A stretch of DNA of 64,000 nt from CAMLJR01 sp964500675 (GTDB lineage Bacteria; Pseudomonadota; Gammaproteobacteria; Pseudomonadales; CAMLJR01), in assembly GCA_964500675.1 (NCBI GenBank), contig CAZCNY010000006.1, positions 186,001 through 250,000 of the forward strand. Direction: 5' to 3'. The position numbers and the translations under genes are program-made. Below are positions 8,542 through 19,882 of this stretch, piece after piece (positions within the stretch are counted from its first letter, which is position 1; the number at the start of each line of letters is the position of its first letter). The notes under the pieces were generated by a model. The model was given only the letters and a program-made list of their open reading frames with translations. It did no database searches and had not been told where the DNA came from.

Positions 8542-8916
8542 ATGAAATATCTCTGCCTTGTGTATTACGACGAAAAAATCATGAACAATTTGACCGAACA
8601 GGAATGGGCGGCGCTCAATCGCGAATGCATCGCCTGCAGCGATGGCATGCGCGCGAGCGGCCATTGGCTCGACGGACATCCGCTGGAATCCGCCGAAACA
8701 GCGACAACACTGCGCGTGCGCAACGATAAATTGTCGATTACCGACGGCCCCTTTGCGGAAACGAAAGAACAGCTCGCGGGCTTCTATATGATCGACGCAC
8801 ACGATCTGAACGATGCGATTCAGGTCGCGAGTAAAATACCACCGGCACGCTACGGCAGCGTGGAGGTACGCCCGGTGCGCGATCTTGAGCGCTTTCGCGA
8901 AACCGGCGGCGCATGA
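8542..8916 (+). CDS. YCII-related DGPF-domain protein
   Basis: 124 residues. Begins MKYLCLVYYDE and contains TDGPFAETKEQLAGFY near residues 67-82, the DGPF motif after which this ECF42-associated family is named. The fold resembles YciI, a small ferredoxin-like barrel; biochemical activity is unknown. It is the last gene of the operon, 54 bp after the SRPBCC gene. Its presence is the strongest contextual support that the upstream sigma factor belongs to ECF42. Confidence 0.93.
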   Translation: MKYLCLVYYDEKIMNNLTEQEWAALNRECIACSDGMRASGHWLDGHPLESAETATTLRVRNDKLSITDGPFAETKEQLAGFYMIDAHDLNDAIQVASKIPPARYGSVEVRPVRDLERFRETGGA

Positions 8917-9010
8917 CGCCAACGGTATATTTACTAAAGTTCGCCCATGACCCGTGAACTTCAGACGCGCTGTTCGGTCGATGTGTAGGTTATTTTCAAC
9001 AGGTGACGTT

Positions 9011-9337
9011 ATGAACCTCTCTCGCACGCTTAAGAAGCCATTACTGTTCGCGGCCGCACTCGCCATCGCCGCCGGGGCGACAATCGCTCGCGCCGCGGAC
9101 GATTCGGTCAAGCAGAAGGTTGAGCACGGCGCGGAAAAAACCAAAGAAGCCGTCGTGCATGGGGCCGAAGTCACCAAAACCGCCGTTGTGCACGGCGCCG
9201 AAAAAACCAAGGCGGCGCTGACGAAAGCCGCTGAAAAAACCGACGCCGCCCTGCACACCGCCGCCGACAAAACCGCCGACGCGCTGCACACGGCAGGCGA
9301 CAAAATTCACGAGAAACTCGGCGGCGACTCCAAGTAA
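9011..9337 (+). CDS. Small exported protein made of 11-residue repeats (LEA-like)
   Basis: 108 residues from the ATG at 9011 (AGGTGA 9001-9006 upstream). Residues 1-28 are a signal peptide ending TIARA. The rest is an almost perfect 11-residue repeat: VEHGAEKTKEA, VVHGAEVTKTA, VVHGAEKTKAA, LTKAAEKTDAA, LHTAADKTADA, LHTAGDKIHEK, ending LGGDSK. The spacing and the Ala/Lys/Glu/Thr make-up resemble group 3 LEA and other amphipathic 11-mer helices, which protect membranes or proteins on drying or bind lipid surfaces. The mature protein has no cysteine or aromatic residue. Function is not established; a periplasmic stress or membrane-coating role is inference. Confidence 0.8.
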   Translation: MNLSRTLKKPLLFAAALAIAAGATIARAADDSVKQKVEHGAEKTKEAVVHGAEVTKTAVVHGAEKTKAALTKAAEKTDAALHTAADKTADALHTAGDKIHEKLGGDSK

Positions 9338-9539
9338 CTCCCCTCCCCCAATGCACCGAGGCGCAGCGCGGCCGCTAATAGCGGTCCCGCACACGTGCGA
9401 CAAAGGTTTCAAGCGCGTGCAAATGGATTATCGCTTTTCACAAAACCGTGCGAAAATCCGCGCCTGTCGCGCACCCGCTCCAGATTGCGCGCAATCCGCG
9501 CGCGGCTATCGCCGCGCCTAGCACTGCGAGGTCAGGCCG

Positions 9540-11783
9540 ATGAAATTTCGCTTTCCCATTGTCATCATCGATGAGGACTTCCGCTCGGAAAATGCCAGCG
9601 GTTTAGGCATTCGCGCGCTGGTGCAGGCGATCGAGAGCGAAGGCGTCGAAGTGCTCGGCGTGACCAGTTACGGCGATCTATCGAGTTTTGCGCAACAACA
9701 ATCGCGCGCTTCCGGTTTTATTTTGTCGATCGACGACGAAGAGTTTCAATCGGAGGAATCGACCAATGTCGCCGTGCAGCAATTGCGCGACTTCGTCAAC
9801 GAAATCCGGCGGCGCAACCCCGATATTCCGTTATTTATTTACGGTGAGACACGCACTTCGCGCCATATCCCGAACGACATTTTGAAAGAGCTGCACGGCT
9901 TCATTCACATGTTCGAGGACACGCCCGAGTTCGTCGCACGCTACATCGTGCGCGAAGCGAAAACCTATCTCGACACACTCTCGCCGCCGTTTTTTCGCGC
10001 GCTGCTGCACTACGCGCAGGACGGTTCGTATTCATGGCACTGCCCCGGTCACTCCGGCGGCGTCGCTTTTTTGAAATCGCCGGTCGGACAGATGTTTCAC
10101 CAATTCTTTGGCGAAAATATGCTGCGCGCCGATGTCTGCAACGCGGTCGATGAACTCGGCCAACTGCTCGATCACACCGGCCCTGTCGCCGCGAGCGAAG
10201 CCAATGCCGCGCGCATTTTTCACGCCGATCATTTGTTTTTCGTCACCAACGGCACTTCGACCTCGAACAAAATCGTGTGGCACAGCACGGTCGCTTCCGG
10301 CGATATCGTCGTGGTCGATCGCAATTGCCACAAATCGATTTTGCACGCGATCATCATGACCGGCGCAATTCCGGTGTTCCTGATGCCGACCCGCAATCAC
10401 TACGGCATCATCGGCCCGATTCCGAAATCGGAATTCGAGTGGGAAAACATTCAGAAAAAAATTGCCGCGCATCCGTTCGCGAAAACATCGAAAAACAAAC
10501 CGCGCGTGCTCACGATTACGCAGAGCACGTATGACGGCGTGATGTACAACGTCGAAGAAATCAAAGAAATGCTCGACGGCAAAATCGATACGCTGCATTT
10601 CGACGAGGCGTGGCTGCCGCACGCGGCGTTTCACGATTTCTACGGCGACTTCCACGCTATCGGCGCCGATCGACCGCGCTGCAAGGAATCGATGGTGTTC
10701 TCGACGCAATCGACGCACAAAATGCTCGCCGGTCTGTCGCAGGCTTCGCAAATTCTCGCGCAGGATTCGCAGACGCGCGCACTCGATAAGCACAGCTTCA
10801 ACGAAGCGTATTTGATGCACACGTCGACCTCGCCGCAATATTCGATCATCGCCTCGTGCGATGTCGCCGCTGCGATGATGGAACCGCCCGGCGGTACCGC
10901 GCTGGTGGAAGAATCGATTGCCGAAGCGCTCGATTTTCGCCGCGCCATGCGCAAGGTCGACGCCGAATGGGGCGCGGACTGGTGGTTTAAAGTGTGGGGG
11001 CCAAAAGATTTATCCGAAGAGGGCATCGAAGAGCGCGAAGCGTGGATGCTCAAACCCGGCGAAAAATGGCACGGCTTCGGCGATCTCGCCGACGGCTTCA
11101 ACCTGCTCGATCCGATCAAGGCGACGATTGTGACACCGGGCCTCGATATCGACGGCGATTTCGACGACTCCGGTATTCCCGCCGCCATCGTCACCAAATA
11201 CCTCGCCGAGCACGGCGTTATCGTCGAGAAGTGCGGTCTTTACAGCTTCTTCATCATGTTCACGATCGGCATCACCAAGGGCCGCTGGAATACGCTCGTG
11301 ACCGCGTTGCAACAATTCAAGGACGATTACGATCGCAATCAATTATTGTGGCGCGTGCTGCCCGATTTTGTCGCCGCGCATCCGCGCTATGAGCGCATCG
11401 GCCTGCGCGATCTGTGTCAGCAAATTCACGATGTCTACAAACAAAACGATATCGCGCGCCTGACCACGGAAATGTATCTGTCCGACATGGTTCCCGCGAT
11501 GAAGCCGACCGATGCGTTTGCGCGCATGGCGCACCGCGAAATCGAACGCGTGCCGCTCGATAAACTCGAAGGTCGCATCACCGCAACGCTGCTGACGCCG
11601 TATCCACCGGGAATTCCATTGTTGATTCCGGGCGAGTGTTTCAACCGCACCATCGTGCAGTACCTGCAATTCGCGCGCGATTTCAACGAGCGCTTCCCCG
11701 GCTTGAAAACCGATATTCACGGCTTGACCGAGGAAATCGTCAGCGGTCGCAGTGAATATTTCGTCGATTGTGTGGTGTTGTAG
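9540..11783 (+). CDS. PLP-dependent lysine/arginine/ornithine decarboxylase (LdcA-like)
   Basis: 747 residues, matching the 750-residue fold-type I basic amino acid decarboxylases (wing domain about 1-130, PLP domain about 140-560, C-terminal domain about 590-747). The PLP lysine is Lys394 in STQSTHKMLAGLSQAS; WHCPGHSGG and HFDEAWLPHAAFH are further active-site segments. The length and sequence style are closest to the Pseudomonas lysine-specific LdcA rather than the acid-induced E. coli enzymes, so lysine to cadaverine is the best guess; arginine or ornithine remain possible. GCGAGG at 9526-9531 is the likely ribosome site. rlmA begins 4 bp after the stop. Confidence 0.88.
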   Translation: MKFRFPIVIIDEDFRSENASGLGIRALVQAIESEGVEVLGVTSYGDLSSFAQQQSRASGFILSIDDEEFQSEESTNVAVQQLRDFVNEIRRRNPDIPLFIYGETRTSRHIPNDILKELHGFIHMFEDTPEFVARYIVREAKTYLDTLSPPFFRALLHYAQDGSYSWHCPGHSGGVAFLKSPVGQMFHQFFGENMLRADVCNAVDELGQLLDHTGPVAASEANAARIFHADHLFFVTNGTSTSNKIVWHSTVASGDIVVVDRNCHKSILHAIIMTGAIPVFLMPTRNHYGIIGPIPKSEFEWENIQKKIAAHPFAKTSKNKPRVLTITQSTYDGVMYNVEEIKEMLDGKIDTLHFDEAWLPHAAFHDFYGDFHAIGADRPRCKESMVFSTQSTHKMLAGLSQASQILAQDSQTRALDKHSFNEAYLMHTSTSPQYSIIASCDVAAAMMEPPGGTALVEESIAEALDFRRAMRKVDAEWGADWWFKVWGPKDLSEEGIEEREAWMLKPGEKWHGFGDLADGFNLLDPIKATIVTPGLDIDGDFDDSGIPAAIVTKYLAEHGVIVEKCGLYSFFIMFTIGITKGRWNTLVTALQQFKDDYDRNQLLWRVLPDFVAAHPRYERIGLRDLCQQIHDVYKQNDIARLTTEMYLSDMVPAMKPTDAFARMAHREIERVPLDKLEGRITATLLTPYPPGIPLLIPGECFNRTIVQYLQFARDFNERFPGLKTDIHGLTEEIVSGRSEYFVDCVVL

Positions 11784-11786
11784 TGA

Positions 11787-12626
11787 TTGAATCCCCTCCG
11801 CTGCCCCGTCTGTAACAACGATTTAATCGCGCAAGAAAAATTTTATGCGTGCGCGAATAATCATTCGTTCGATATCGCGCGCCAGGGCTATGTGAATTTA
11901 CTGCTGAGTTCGCAAATGCCGAGCAAGACGCCCGGCGACAACGCGGCGATGCTCGCCGATCGCCACGCGTTTCTCGACGCGGGATTTTATCAGCCGCTGC
12001 GCGATCGCATTGCCGCGCGGCTCGCGCAGTTGCAATCCGGCTTATCGCACGCCGAAGCATCGCGCGAACACACCGTGCTCGATCTCGGTTGCGGCGAAGG
12101 TTATTACACGGCGGCGCTCACCGAACCGAATCGCAAAGTATTCGGCCTTGATATTGCGAAGCCTGCGCTCGCACTCGCGGCAAAACGCGATAAAGCGATC
12201 ACCTGGTGTGTCGGCACCAGTCGCGCGCTGCCCTTTCACGATAACAGCCTCGATGTGGTGATCAGTATTTTTTGCCGGCCGCATTTTGCCGAAACCCGAC
12301 GTGTGTTGCGCGCGGGCGGCACGCTGCTAAGCGCCGGTCCCGGCCCGGATCATCTGCGCGAATTGCGCGACCTACTGTACGAAACCGTTTACGAAAAAAC
12401 CAAACCGGACAATTCGCCAGAAAACCCGCAAGACTTTGTTCCGACGCACAGCGATACGCTGAATTATGCATTCACATTGCACGGCGAGCAGATTGCGCAA
12501 CTCGCGCGCATGACGCCACATTACTGGCGCGCGCCTTTAGCGCGGCGCGCGCAACTGGAGAATATTTCGGAGTTGACACTGCAAGCGGACTTTTTGTTGC
12601 AGGAATATTTTGTCGCGAAAATATAA
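11787..12626 (+). CDS. rlmA: 23S rRNA (guanine-N1)-methyltransferase RlmA
   Basis: 279 residues. The N-terminal zinc finger CPVCNNDL ... YACANNHSFDIARQGYVNLL and the SAM site LDLGCGEGYYTAAL define the RlmA family, which methylates N1 of G745 (E. coli numbering) in 23S rRNA helix 35. The start is a TTG at 11787, 4 bp after the decarboxylase stop, which places the zinc finger at residues 6-24 as expected. Translational coupling to the upstream gene is likely. Confidence 0.92.
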   Translation: MNPLRCPVCNNDLIAQEKFYACANNHSFDIARQGYVNLLLSSQMPSKTPGDNAAMLADRHAFLDAGFYQPLRDRIAARLAQLQSGLSHAEASREHTVLDLGCGEGYYTAALTEPNRKVFGLDIAKPALALAAKRDKAITWCVGTSRALPFHDNSLDVVISIFCRPHFAETRRVLRAGGTLLSAGPGPDHLRELRDLLYETVYEKTKPDNSPENPQDFVPTHSDTLNYAFTLHGEQIAQLARMTPHYWRAPLARRAQLENISELTLQADFLLQEYFVAKI

Positions 12627-12640
12627 ATTCGTACGCGCGT

Positions 12641-13996
12641 TTACAGTCGCGAAATAAGTTCTTCGCTCGAATCCACGACGTGCTGAATCGCCATCACCGC
12701 GCGCTCGGGATCGAGATGCAAACGCTCGAACATTTCCTCAGGAATCGATTCGAGCGGCGCATTGCCGATGCCGAAGCGGCGCAATAAACGCATTGCGATG
12801 AAAATCAAATTCGCATACTCGCTGTCGGGACCCGCATAATCCGCTTCAGTTTGAAAACGCACCGCTCGGCACACTTCGTCGGGCATCGACCACAAGCCCA
12901 TCAGCCAGCTCGCCATTTGATCGCGCGTAACCCCGAGCAGGAAACGTTCGATCACCGTATAGCTCACCAGCGGATTCGCTTCCTGATAGCGGCAATAACT
13001 GGAGAAATGCGGCGGGAACACTTCGGCCATGATGAGATAACCGAAGTTGTGCAGCAGCCCGCTCAGATAGGCGACGCCAACTTCGGGACGTTGTTTTGCA
13101 GGAATGCAGCCCGCGATCGCTTCGACCGCCGTGGCACAGAATACGGCTTGATGCCAATACGAGGTAAAACCGCGCGGCGCATCCTCGGGTAGACTCAAAC
13201 TTTTGCCGAGCGCAAGCCCGAGCGCGAGATTCAACACAACATCGAAACCGAGCACGCGCACGATGGCATCGTGCACCGATTTCACTTTGCCGGTGTAACC
13301 GTAGTACGGCGATGTCGCCCAGCTGATCACTTGGGCCGCCAGCGGCGGATCGGTTTCGACCAGCGTGGTCAAATGCCGCACATCGGCATTGGGATCGACG
13401 CGCAATTTCAAAATACGCGCGGCGGTATCGGGTAGCGGCGGGATTTCGAGCGTTTCTTCGAGGCGCTGTTTGATGCGCAGTTGCGTGAAACCCGCAACGG
13501 CCTGATTGATGTCCTCGATATCGTGGATCGTATCGAGAGTGCCCCGCTGCAGCGTATCGATCTCGATCGAATAATCGCCCAGCGTGACATCGCGCAAACT
13601 CTGCTTGAATTGATCGACGCGCAAATGCAATAGATTCGATTCTTCGCCCGAAATCAGCGCGATGGTATTGCCGCTGAGTAATTTTTTATCGACTATCGTC
13701 GGCACGCCCATGGCCCCAGGCAATGCGGGCAGGTGCGTGAAATTGCGGCGCAAACACAATTGCTCGACGTGTTCCGCCGGCAGCGCGCTCAATTGCAAAC
13801 CGGTCATACGACGCAGCGCATTGACATCGAGCAGGCTGTACGCGGGATAAAGTACGTGCAACTTATGCTGGCCTTCATACATCATGACGGCGCGAGCTGC
13901 ATCGGCAGGCAATAACGTGTGCGGCGGCAACGCCTCCACATCGTATTGAATGTTATGCTCGCGCAGCAGAGAGTCCACGGCCGCCGGGATAGCCAT
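12641..13996 (-). CDS. YbaK-like / HDOD two-domain protein
   Basis: 451 residues. Residues about 1-145 resemble the YbaK/ProX aminoacyl-tRNA editing fold; about 180-390 form an HDOD domain, starting LRIKQRLEETLEIPPLPDTAARIL. The HD metal motif is replaced by HN in LSGLLHNFGYLIMAE, as usual in HDOD proteins, which act in signalling rather than as phosphohydrolases. The combination is seen in Pseudomonas-type genomes; its partner and ligand are unknown. It is tail to tail with rlmA (14 bp apart) and divergent from the CAP-domain gene. Confidence 0.82.
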   Translation of the reverse strand: MAIPAAVDSLLREHNIQYDVEALPPHTLLPADAARAVMMYEGQHKLHVLYPAYSLLDVNALRRMTGLQLSALPAEHVEQLCLRRNFTHLPALPGAMGVPTIVDKKLLSGNTIALISGEESNLLHLRVDQFKQSLRDVTLGDYSIEIDTLQRGTLDTIHDIEDINQAVAGFTQLRIKQRLEETLEIPPLPDTAARILKLRVDPNADVRHLTTLVETDPPLAAQVISWATSPYYGYTGKVKSVHDAIVRVLGFDVVLNLALGLALGKSLSLPEDAPRGFTSYWHQAVFCATAVEAIAGCIPAKQRPEVGVAYLSGLLHNFGYLIMAEVFPPHFSSYCRYQEANPLVSYTVIERFLLGVTRDQMASWLMGLWSMPDEVCRAVRFQTEADYAGPDSEYANLIFIAMRLLRRFGIGNAPLESIPEEMFERLHLDPERAVMAIQHVVDSSEELISRL

Positions 13997-14086
13997 TAGC
14001 CAGCCCCTCCTTAATTCGGTGAAAATGGAATGGTTTTGCCCTAAGTGTAGCCACCGACAAACGCGACTTAATTCACAAAACTGTAA

Positions 14087-14491
14087 ATGACCCTACCGGC
14101 CACCCTGCTTAAACTCACGAATATCGCCCGCGCTCACGCCGGCGCAGCGCCGCTGCACACCAACGCGTTACTGGAACAGGTGGCGCAGGATCACGCCGAA
14201 GCGATGGCGCGCGGCGCGTATTTCGACCATGTCGATACGCTGGGGCGCGGGGTCGGCGAGCGCTTATTGGCGGCGCGTTATAACTACCGCTGGTGCGGCG
14301 AAAACATTTCGGCGGGGAAACCCTGCGCTGAAGCAGTCGTGCAATGGTGGCTCAGCAGTGAATCGCATCGCGCGAATATCGTAAAACCCGAGTTTACGGA
14401 AACGGGTTTCGGCTACTGCTATATCGCGCGGGATAGAAATTCGTTTCATCATTATTGGGTACAGGTGTTGGGCGCGCCATTGAGCGCGTAA
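14087..14491 (+). CDS. CAP (SCP/PR-1) domain protein
   Basis: 134 residues covering one CAP domain: LLKLTNIARAHAGAAPL, HAEAMARGAYFDHVD, RWCGENISAG, VVQWWLSSESHRANI and YWVQVLGAP match the YkwD-like bacterial subgroup, including the conserved histidines. Most relatives are exported, but no signal peptide is visible from this ATG and the 90 bp upstream offers no longer in-frame start that adds one. Role unknown. The ribosome site is weak. Confidence 0.83.
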   Translation: MTLPATLLKLTNIARAHAGAAPLHTNALLEQVAQDHAEAMARGAYFDHVDTLGRGVGERLLAARYNYRWCGENISAGKPCAEAVVQWWLSSESHRANIVKPEFTETGFGYCYIARDRNSFHHYWVQVLGAPLSA

Positions 14492-14524
14492 AGTCGAATC
14501 GATTCGCGCTTCCGGGAACAAGCG

Positions 14525-14977
14525 ATGAACAGCAGACTCTTTCGTCATCTCCTCAACTGCTGGCCGCCGTATTTATGCGCCGGCATTCGCGCTACGCATA
14601 TCGGCGCCGATTTTCGCAGCGCCGATGTCGAACTGCGCGCACACTGGTACAACCGCAATTACGTCGGCACGCATTTCGGTGGCAGCCTGTTCGCGATGAC
14701 CGACGCGTGGTACATGATCATGCTCATTGAAAATCTCGGCCGCGATTATTACGTGTGGGATAAAAGCGCGTCGATCGATTTCGTATCGCCGGGACGCGGT
14801 ACCGTGCGCGCGCAATTTCGTTTGGATGAAGAAACCTTACAACGCATTCGCGACAAAACCGCTGACGGCGAAAAATACCTGCCTGAATTTGAGGTCGACA
14901 TATTCAACGCGGAAAATCAACGGGTGGCGCGCGTTACGCGAACACTGTATGTACGCAAGAAAAAGCCAGCGGGCTAG
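14525..14977 (+). CDS. DUF4442 hotdog-fold protein (putative acyl thioesterase)
   Basis: 150 residues. The segment NYVGTHFGGSLFAMTDAWYMIML is characteristic of DUF4442, a hotdog-fold family related to acyl-CoA thioesterases such as PaaI. A catalytic role on acyl-CoA is inferred from the fold only. Its start is 34 bp after the CAP gene stop on the same strand. It ends 33 bp before the convergent transpeptidase gene. Confidence 0.82.
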   Translation: MNSRLFRHLLNCWPPYLCAGIRATHIGADFRSADVELRAHWYNRNYVGTHFGGSLFAMTDAWYMIMLIENLGRDYYVWDKSASIDFVSPGRGTVRAQFRLDEETLQRIRDKTADGEKYLPEFEVDIFNAENQRVARVTRTLYVRKKKPAG

Positions 14978-15009
14978 CTGCAAGCGACGCGATTATCCAT
15001 TATCGATAA

Positions 15010-16104
15010 CTACTCGACCCCATCCCACGTCGCATTCGGCGGCACACGATTTTCCACACGCGGCGCCGCGGCGATAAATTTTGCCAGTGTCATCTGATTT
15101 TGCGAAACCGGCAGTGCGATGCCATTCGGATTTTTCAGCATCGTCTCGATCAACGTCTTATCGAGCGCTGCATTTTTTGCAAGCTCCGCGACAACTGCGG
15201 TTTCGCTCTGGGCTGCCGCGCTGTTGGTTTTCGTTCTCGGCGCTTTTTTCGCATAATCGTCGAGTACGGGATAGCTCTGCATATACAACGTATCGCCGCG
15301 ATAACCGTACACGAGCGGTTGATTCACCACCGTCACCTTAGTGCCCACCGGAATCTTGTCGAACAATTGCGCGATGTCTTCGGGATACAGACGGATGCAG
15401 CCGTGACTCGCGCGCAGACCAACGCCATACGGCTGATTCGTGCCGTGAATTAAATAGCTCGGCCAATCGAGCGTGAACGCATATTTTCCGAGCGGATTGT
15501 CGGGGCCAGGCCCGATTTTCTTCGGCAGAATTTCGCCATCCTCGGCGTGCTCCCGGCGCACCGAAGCCGGTGGATACCAGGTCGGATTGGCTCTTTTGCT
15601 AATAATTTTGGTGATGCCGGCCGGTGTCGACCACCCCACTTGACCGATACCGATAGGATGCGTGATAACGGTTTGCGGCTCACCTTTTTTCGCGGGCGGG
15701 TAATAGTAGAGCCGCAGCGCGGCGAGATTGATCACGACACCGCTGTGCGGTGCATCGGGCAATACAAACTGCGTCGGCAAAACCACCACGGTGCCCTCGT
15801 GCGGCAACCACCGATCGACACCGGGATTGGCGCGCACGATTTCCTCATAACCGATATTGAAGCGCCGCGCGATATCGAGCAGCGTATCCTCCTCGTGCGC
15901 ACGCGTGACCTGCATGTGCCCGACCACATCGTCGCGTTCGCCGCGCAGCGTGAAAATATGCGTAGCCACCGGCGGTTGCATTAACGGTGCGGGTGCCGGC
16001 GGCGATTGCGCGGGTTGACAGGCGCCGAGCAGCGCCGTCACGGCAATTAAAATCGGGCGAACACAGTTGCGGAGAAAACGGGACAGCAAAAAGGTTTCTT
16101 TCAT
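15010..16104 (-). CDS. L,D-transpeptidase lipoprotein (ErfK/YbiS/YkuD family) with LysM-like region
   Basis: 364 residues. The N-terminus ends in the lipobox LLGAC with Cys29 as lipidation site. Residues about 65-110 (EDTLLDIARRFNIGYEEIV) resemble a LysM peptidoglycan-binding module. The YkuD catalytic domain spans about 120-260 with the signature HGTNQPYGVGLRASHGCIRL; Cys236 is the nucleophile. Such enzymes attach proteins to, or cross-link, peptidoglycan through meso-diaminopimelate in the periplasm. A tail of about 100 residues follows. The start overlaps the stop of the upstream diguanylate cyclase by 4 bp, suggesting coupled translation. Confidence 0.92.
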   Translation of the reverse strand: MKETFLLSRFLRNCVRPILIAVTALLGACQPAQSPPAPAPLMQPPVATHIFTLRGERDDVVGHMQVTRAHEEDTLLDIARRFNIGYEEIVRANPGVDRWLPHEGTVVVLPTQFVLPDAPHSGVVINLAALRLYYYPPAKKGEPQTVITHPIGIGQVGWSTPAGITKIISKRANPTWYPPASVRREHAEDGEILPKKIGPGPDNPLGKYAFTLDWPSYLIHGTNQPYGVGLRASHGCIRLYPEDIAQLFDKIPVGTKVTVVNQPLVYGYRGDTLYMQSYPVLDDYAKKAPRTKTNSAAAQSETAVVAELAKNAALDKTLIETMLKNPNGIALPVSQNQMTLAKFIAAAPRVENRVPPNATWDGVE

Positions 16105-17027
16105 TGGTTTGGATTCGGAAGGGACCGGTGGCTGGCTGCGTGGTCGAGCAGATCGAATAAAATCGAGCGATCACCGCCCGAACTTTTCGCGCGATACATG
16201 GCGCTATCCGCGCTCTTGAGCAACTTTTGATAATCGTCGCCATGCTCTGGATAGAGCGCGATGCCGATACTGGGCGAAATGCGGATATTGAGCCCGCTAA
16301 TAGCGTAGGGCTGCGCAATCGCCGCGCGAATTTTTTCGGCGATGCACACAGCGGCCCCGGCGGCATGCACGCCATTGGTCAACACCACGAATTCATCGCC
16401 GCCCATGCGCGCCACCGTGTCGGCTTCGCGCGTGCAGCCGCGCAATCGTTCGGCGACTTTTTGCAACAGACAATCGCCGACAAGATGGCCGTGGGCGTCG
16501 TTGATCTGCTTGAATCCATCCAAATCGATGAACAGCAGACATAATTGCGCCTTATTGCGCCGCGCCTGCGCGAACGCCGTTTTCAGCCGATCTTGCAGCA
16601 GCACGCGATTGGGCAAATCGGTCAGCGGATCGTGCAGCGCCATATGCTGTAACTGCATCTCCAATTGTTTTTGCTCGGTCACATCGCGCGCCACGGCGAT
16701 ACGAACCTGATGCTGTTCCGACCAGCGCGCCGACCACATGACATGCACGATGCGGCCGCTCTTGTGCACCCAGCGATTTTCAAAAACAGGCTTGATGTCA
16801 CCGGCGAGAATCGCAGCGACCGTGCGCAAGGTTTTTTCGCGATCCTCGGCGAACACCCAATCGATCATGCACTTGCCGATAATTTCGGCCGGCGCGTAAC
16901 CGAACAGGCGCTCGAAGGCGGCGCTGACAAACAGGAAATGACCTTCCCGATCCACGATGCAAACCGCATCGAGCATCAAGTCCATAACATCGGCGATAAA
17001 TGCGTATCGATTGTTTTCCACGGGCAA
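16101..17027 (-). CDS. PAS-GGDEF diguanylate cyclase
   Basis: 308 residues. PAS domain at about 8-118 (YAPAEIIGKCMIDWVF), then GGDEF domain from about 130 (LHDPLTDLPNRVLL). The active motif GGDEF is intact at 209-213 and the inhibitory I-site RxxD is intact (Arg200, Asp203), so it should make cyclic di-GMP with product feedback. No membrane segment, hence cytoplasmic with PAS-mediated sensing of an unknown signal. The start is uncertain: TTG at 17027 or GTG at 17021. It overlaps the downstream L,D-transpeptidase gene by 4 bp. Confidence 0.9.
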   Translation of the reverse strand: MPVENNRYAFIADVMDLMLDAVCIVDREGHFLFVSAAFERLFGYAPAEIIGKCMIDWVFAEDREKTLRTVAAILAGDIKPVFENRWVHKSGRIVHVMWSARWSEQHQVRIAVARDVTEQKQLEMQLQHMALHDPLTDLPNRVLLQDRLKTAFAQARRNKAQLCLLFIDLDGFKQINDAHGHLVGDCLLQKVAERLRGCTREADTVARMGGDEFVVLTNGVHAAGAAVCIAEKIRAAIAQPYAISGLNIRISPSIGIALYPEHGDDYQKLLKSADSAMYRAKSSGGDRSILFDLLDHAASHRSLPNPNQ

Positions 17028-17229
17028 ACTGGCTCATGCACGGTGCGGGCTAACTATACCACCGAGGTTTGAGAGCGGTCATTTCCTTGCTCATCCACTG
17101 CATAAAACCCGTAAATGCGTCTATTATCAAAACCTGTTGTTATCCGAACAGGCAAGCAGCGCTCGGTGCTCCTTATTTTCTCGATGCTCTTGATGTTCTC
17201 GACGCACCCGATGTGAAGGATCAAACAAT

Positions 17230-19447
<2,218 letters not shown>

Positions 19448-19455
<8 letters not shown>

Positions 19456-19831
19456 AACAGTTTTGCTGATCGAGGATAACGAACAGAATCGCTATCTCGC
19501 GACGTTCCTGCTGGAGCGGCACGGCTTTACCGTGGTGTCCGCAGACGACGGCCCGCAGGGTATCGCACTGGCAAAAACAGTGGCGGCCGATCTGATTTTG
19601 TTGGACATTCAACTGCCCGGAATGGACGGGTATGCCGTGGCGCGCACGCTGCGCGAAATCGAAGCGCTACGCGCCACGCCCATTGTCGCCGTAACGTCGT
19701 ATGCCATGGTCGGCGATCGCGAGAAATCGCTGGCGGCCGGCTGCAATGGTTACATTGAAAAGCCGATCAATCCGGAAACATTCGTGACGGAGATCAGCGG
19801 CTTTCTTCGGCCCGAAAATTTACAACGCTAA
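19448..19831 (+). CDS. Single-domain response regulator (CheY/DivK-like)
   Basis: 127 residues consisting of one receiver domain. The acidic pair Glu9-Asp10, the phosphoacceptor Asp53 (LILLDIQLPGMDG), the conserved Thr/Ser region VTSYAM and Lys104-region IEKPINPETF are all present. There is no output domain, so it should act by protein contact or as a phosphate shuttle. The 8-bp overlap with the kinase gene implies coupled translation and direct pairing. The REC-GGDEF-EAL gene starts 51 bp downstream. Confidence 0.93.
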
Positions 19832-19882
19832 CAGATTCAACAGGGAAATATTCGCCGCGAACATGCGCCGCAAGGTTGTCCT

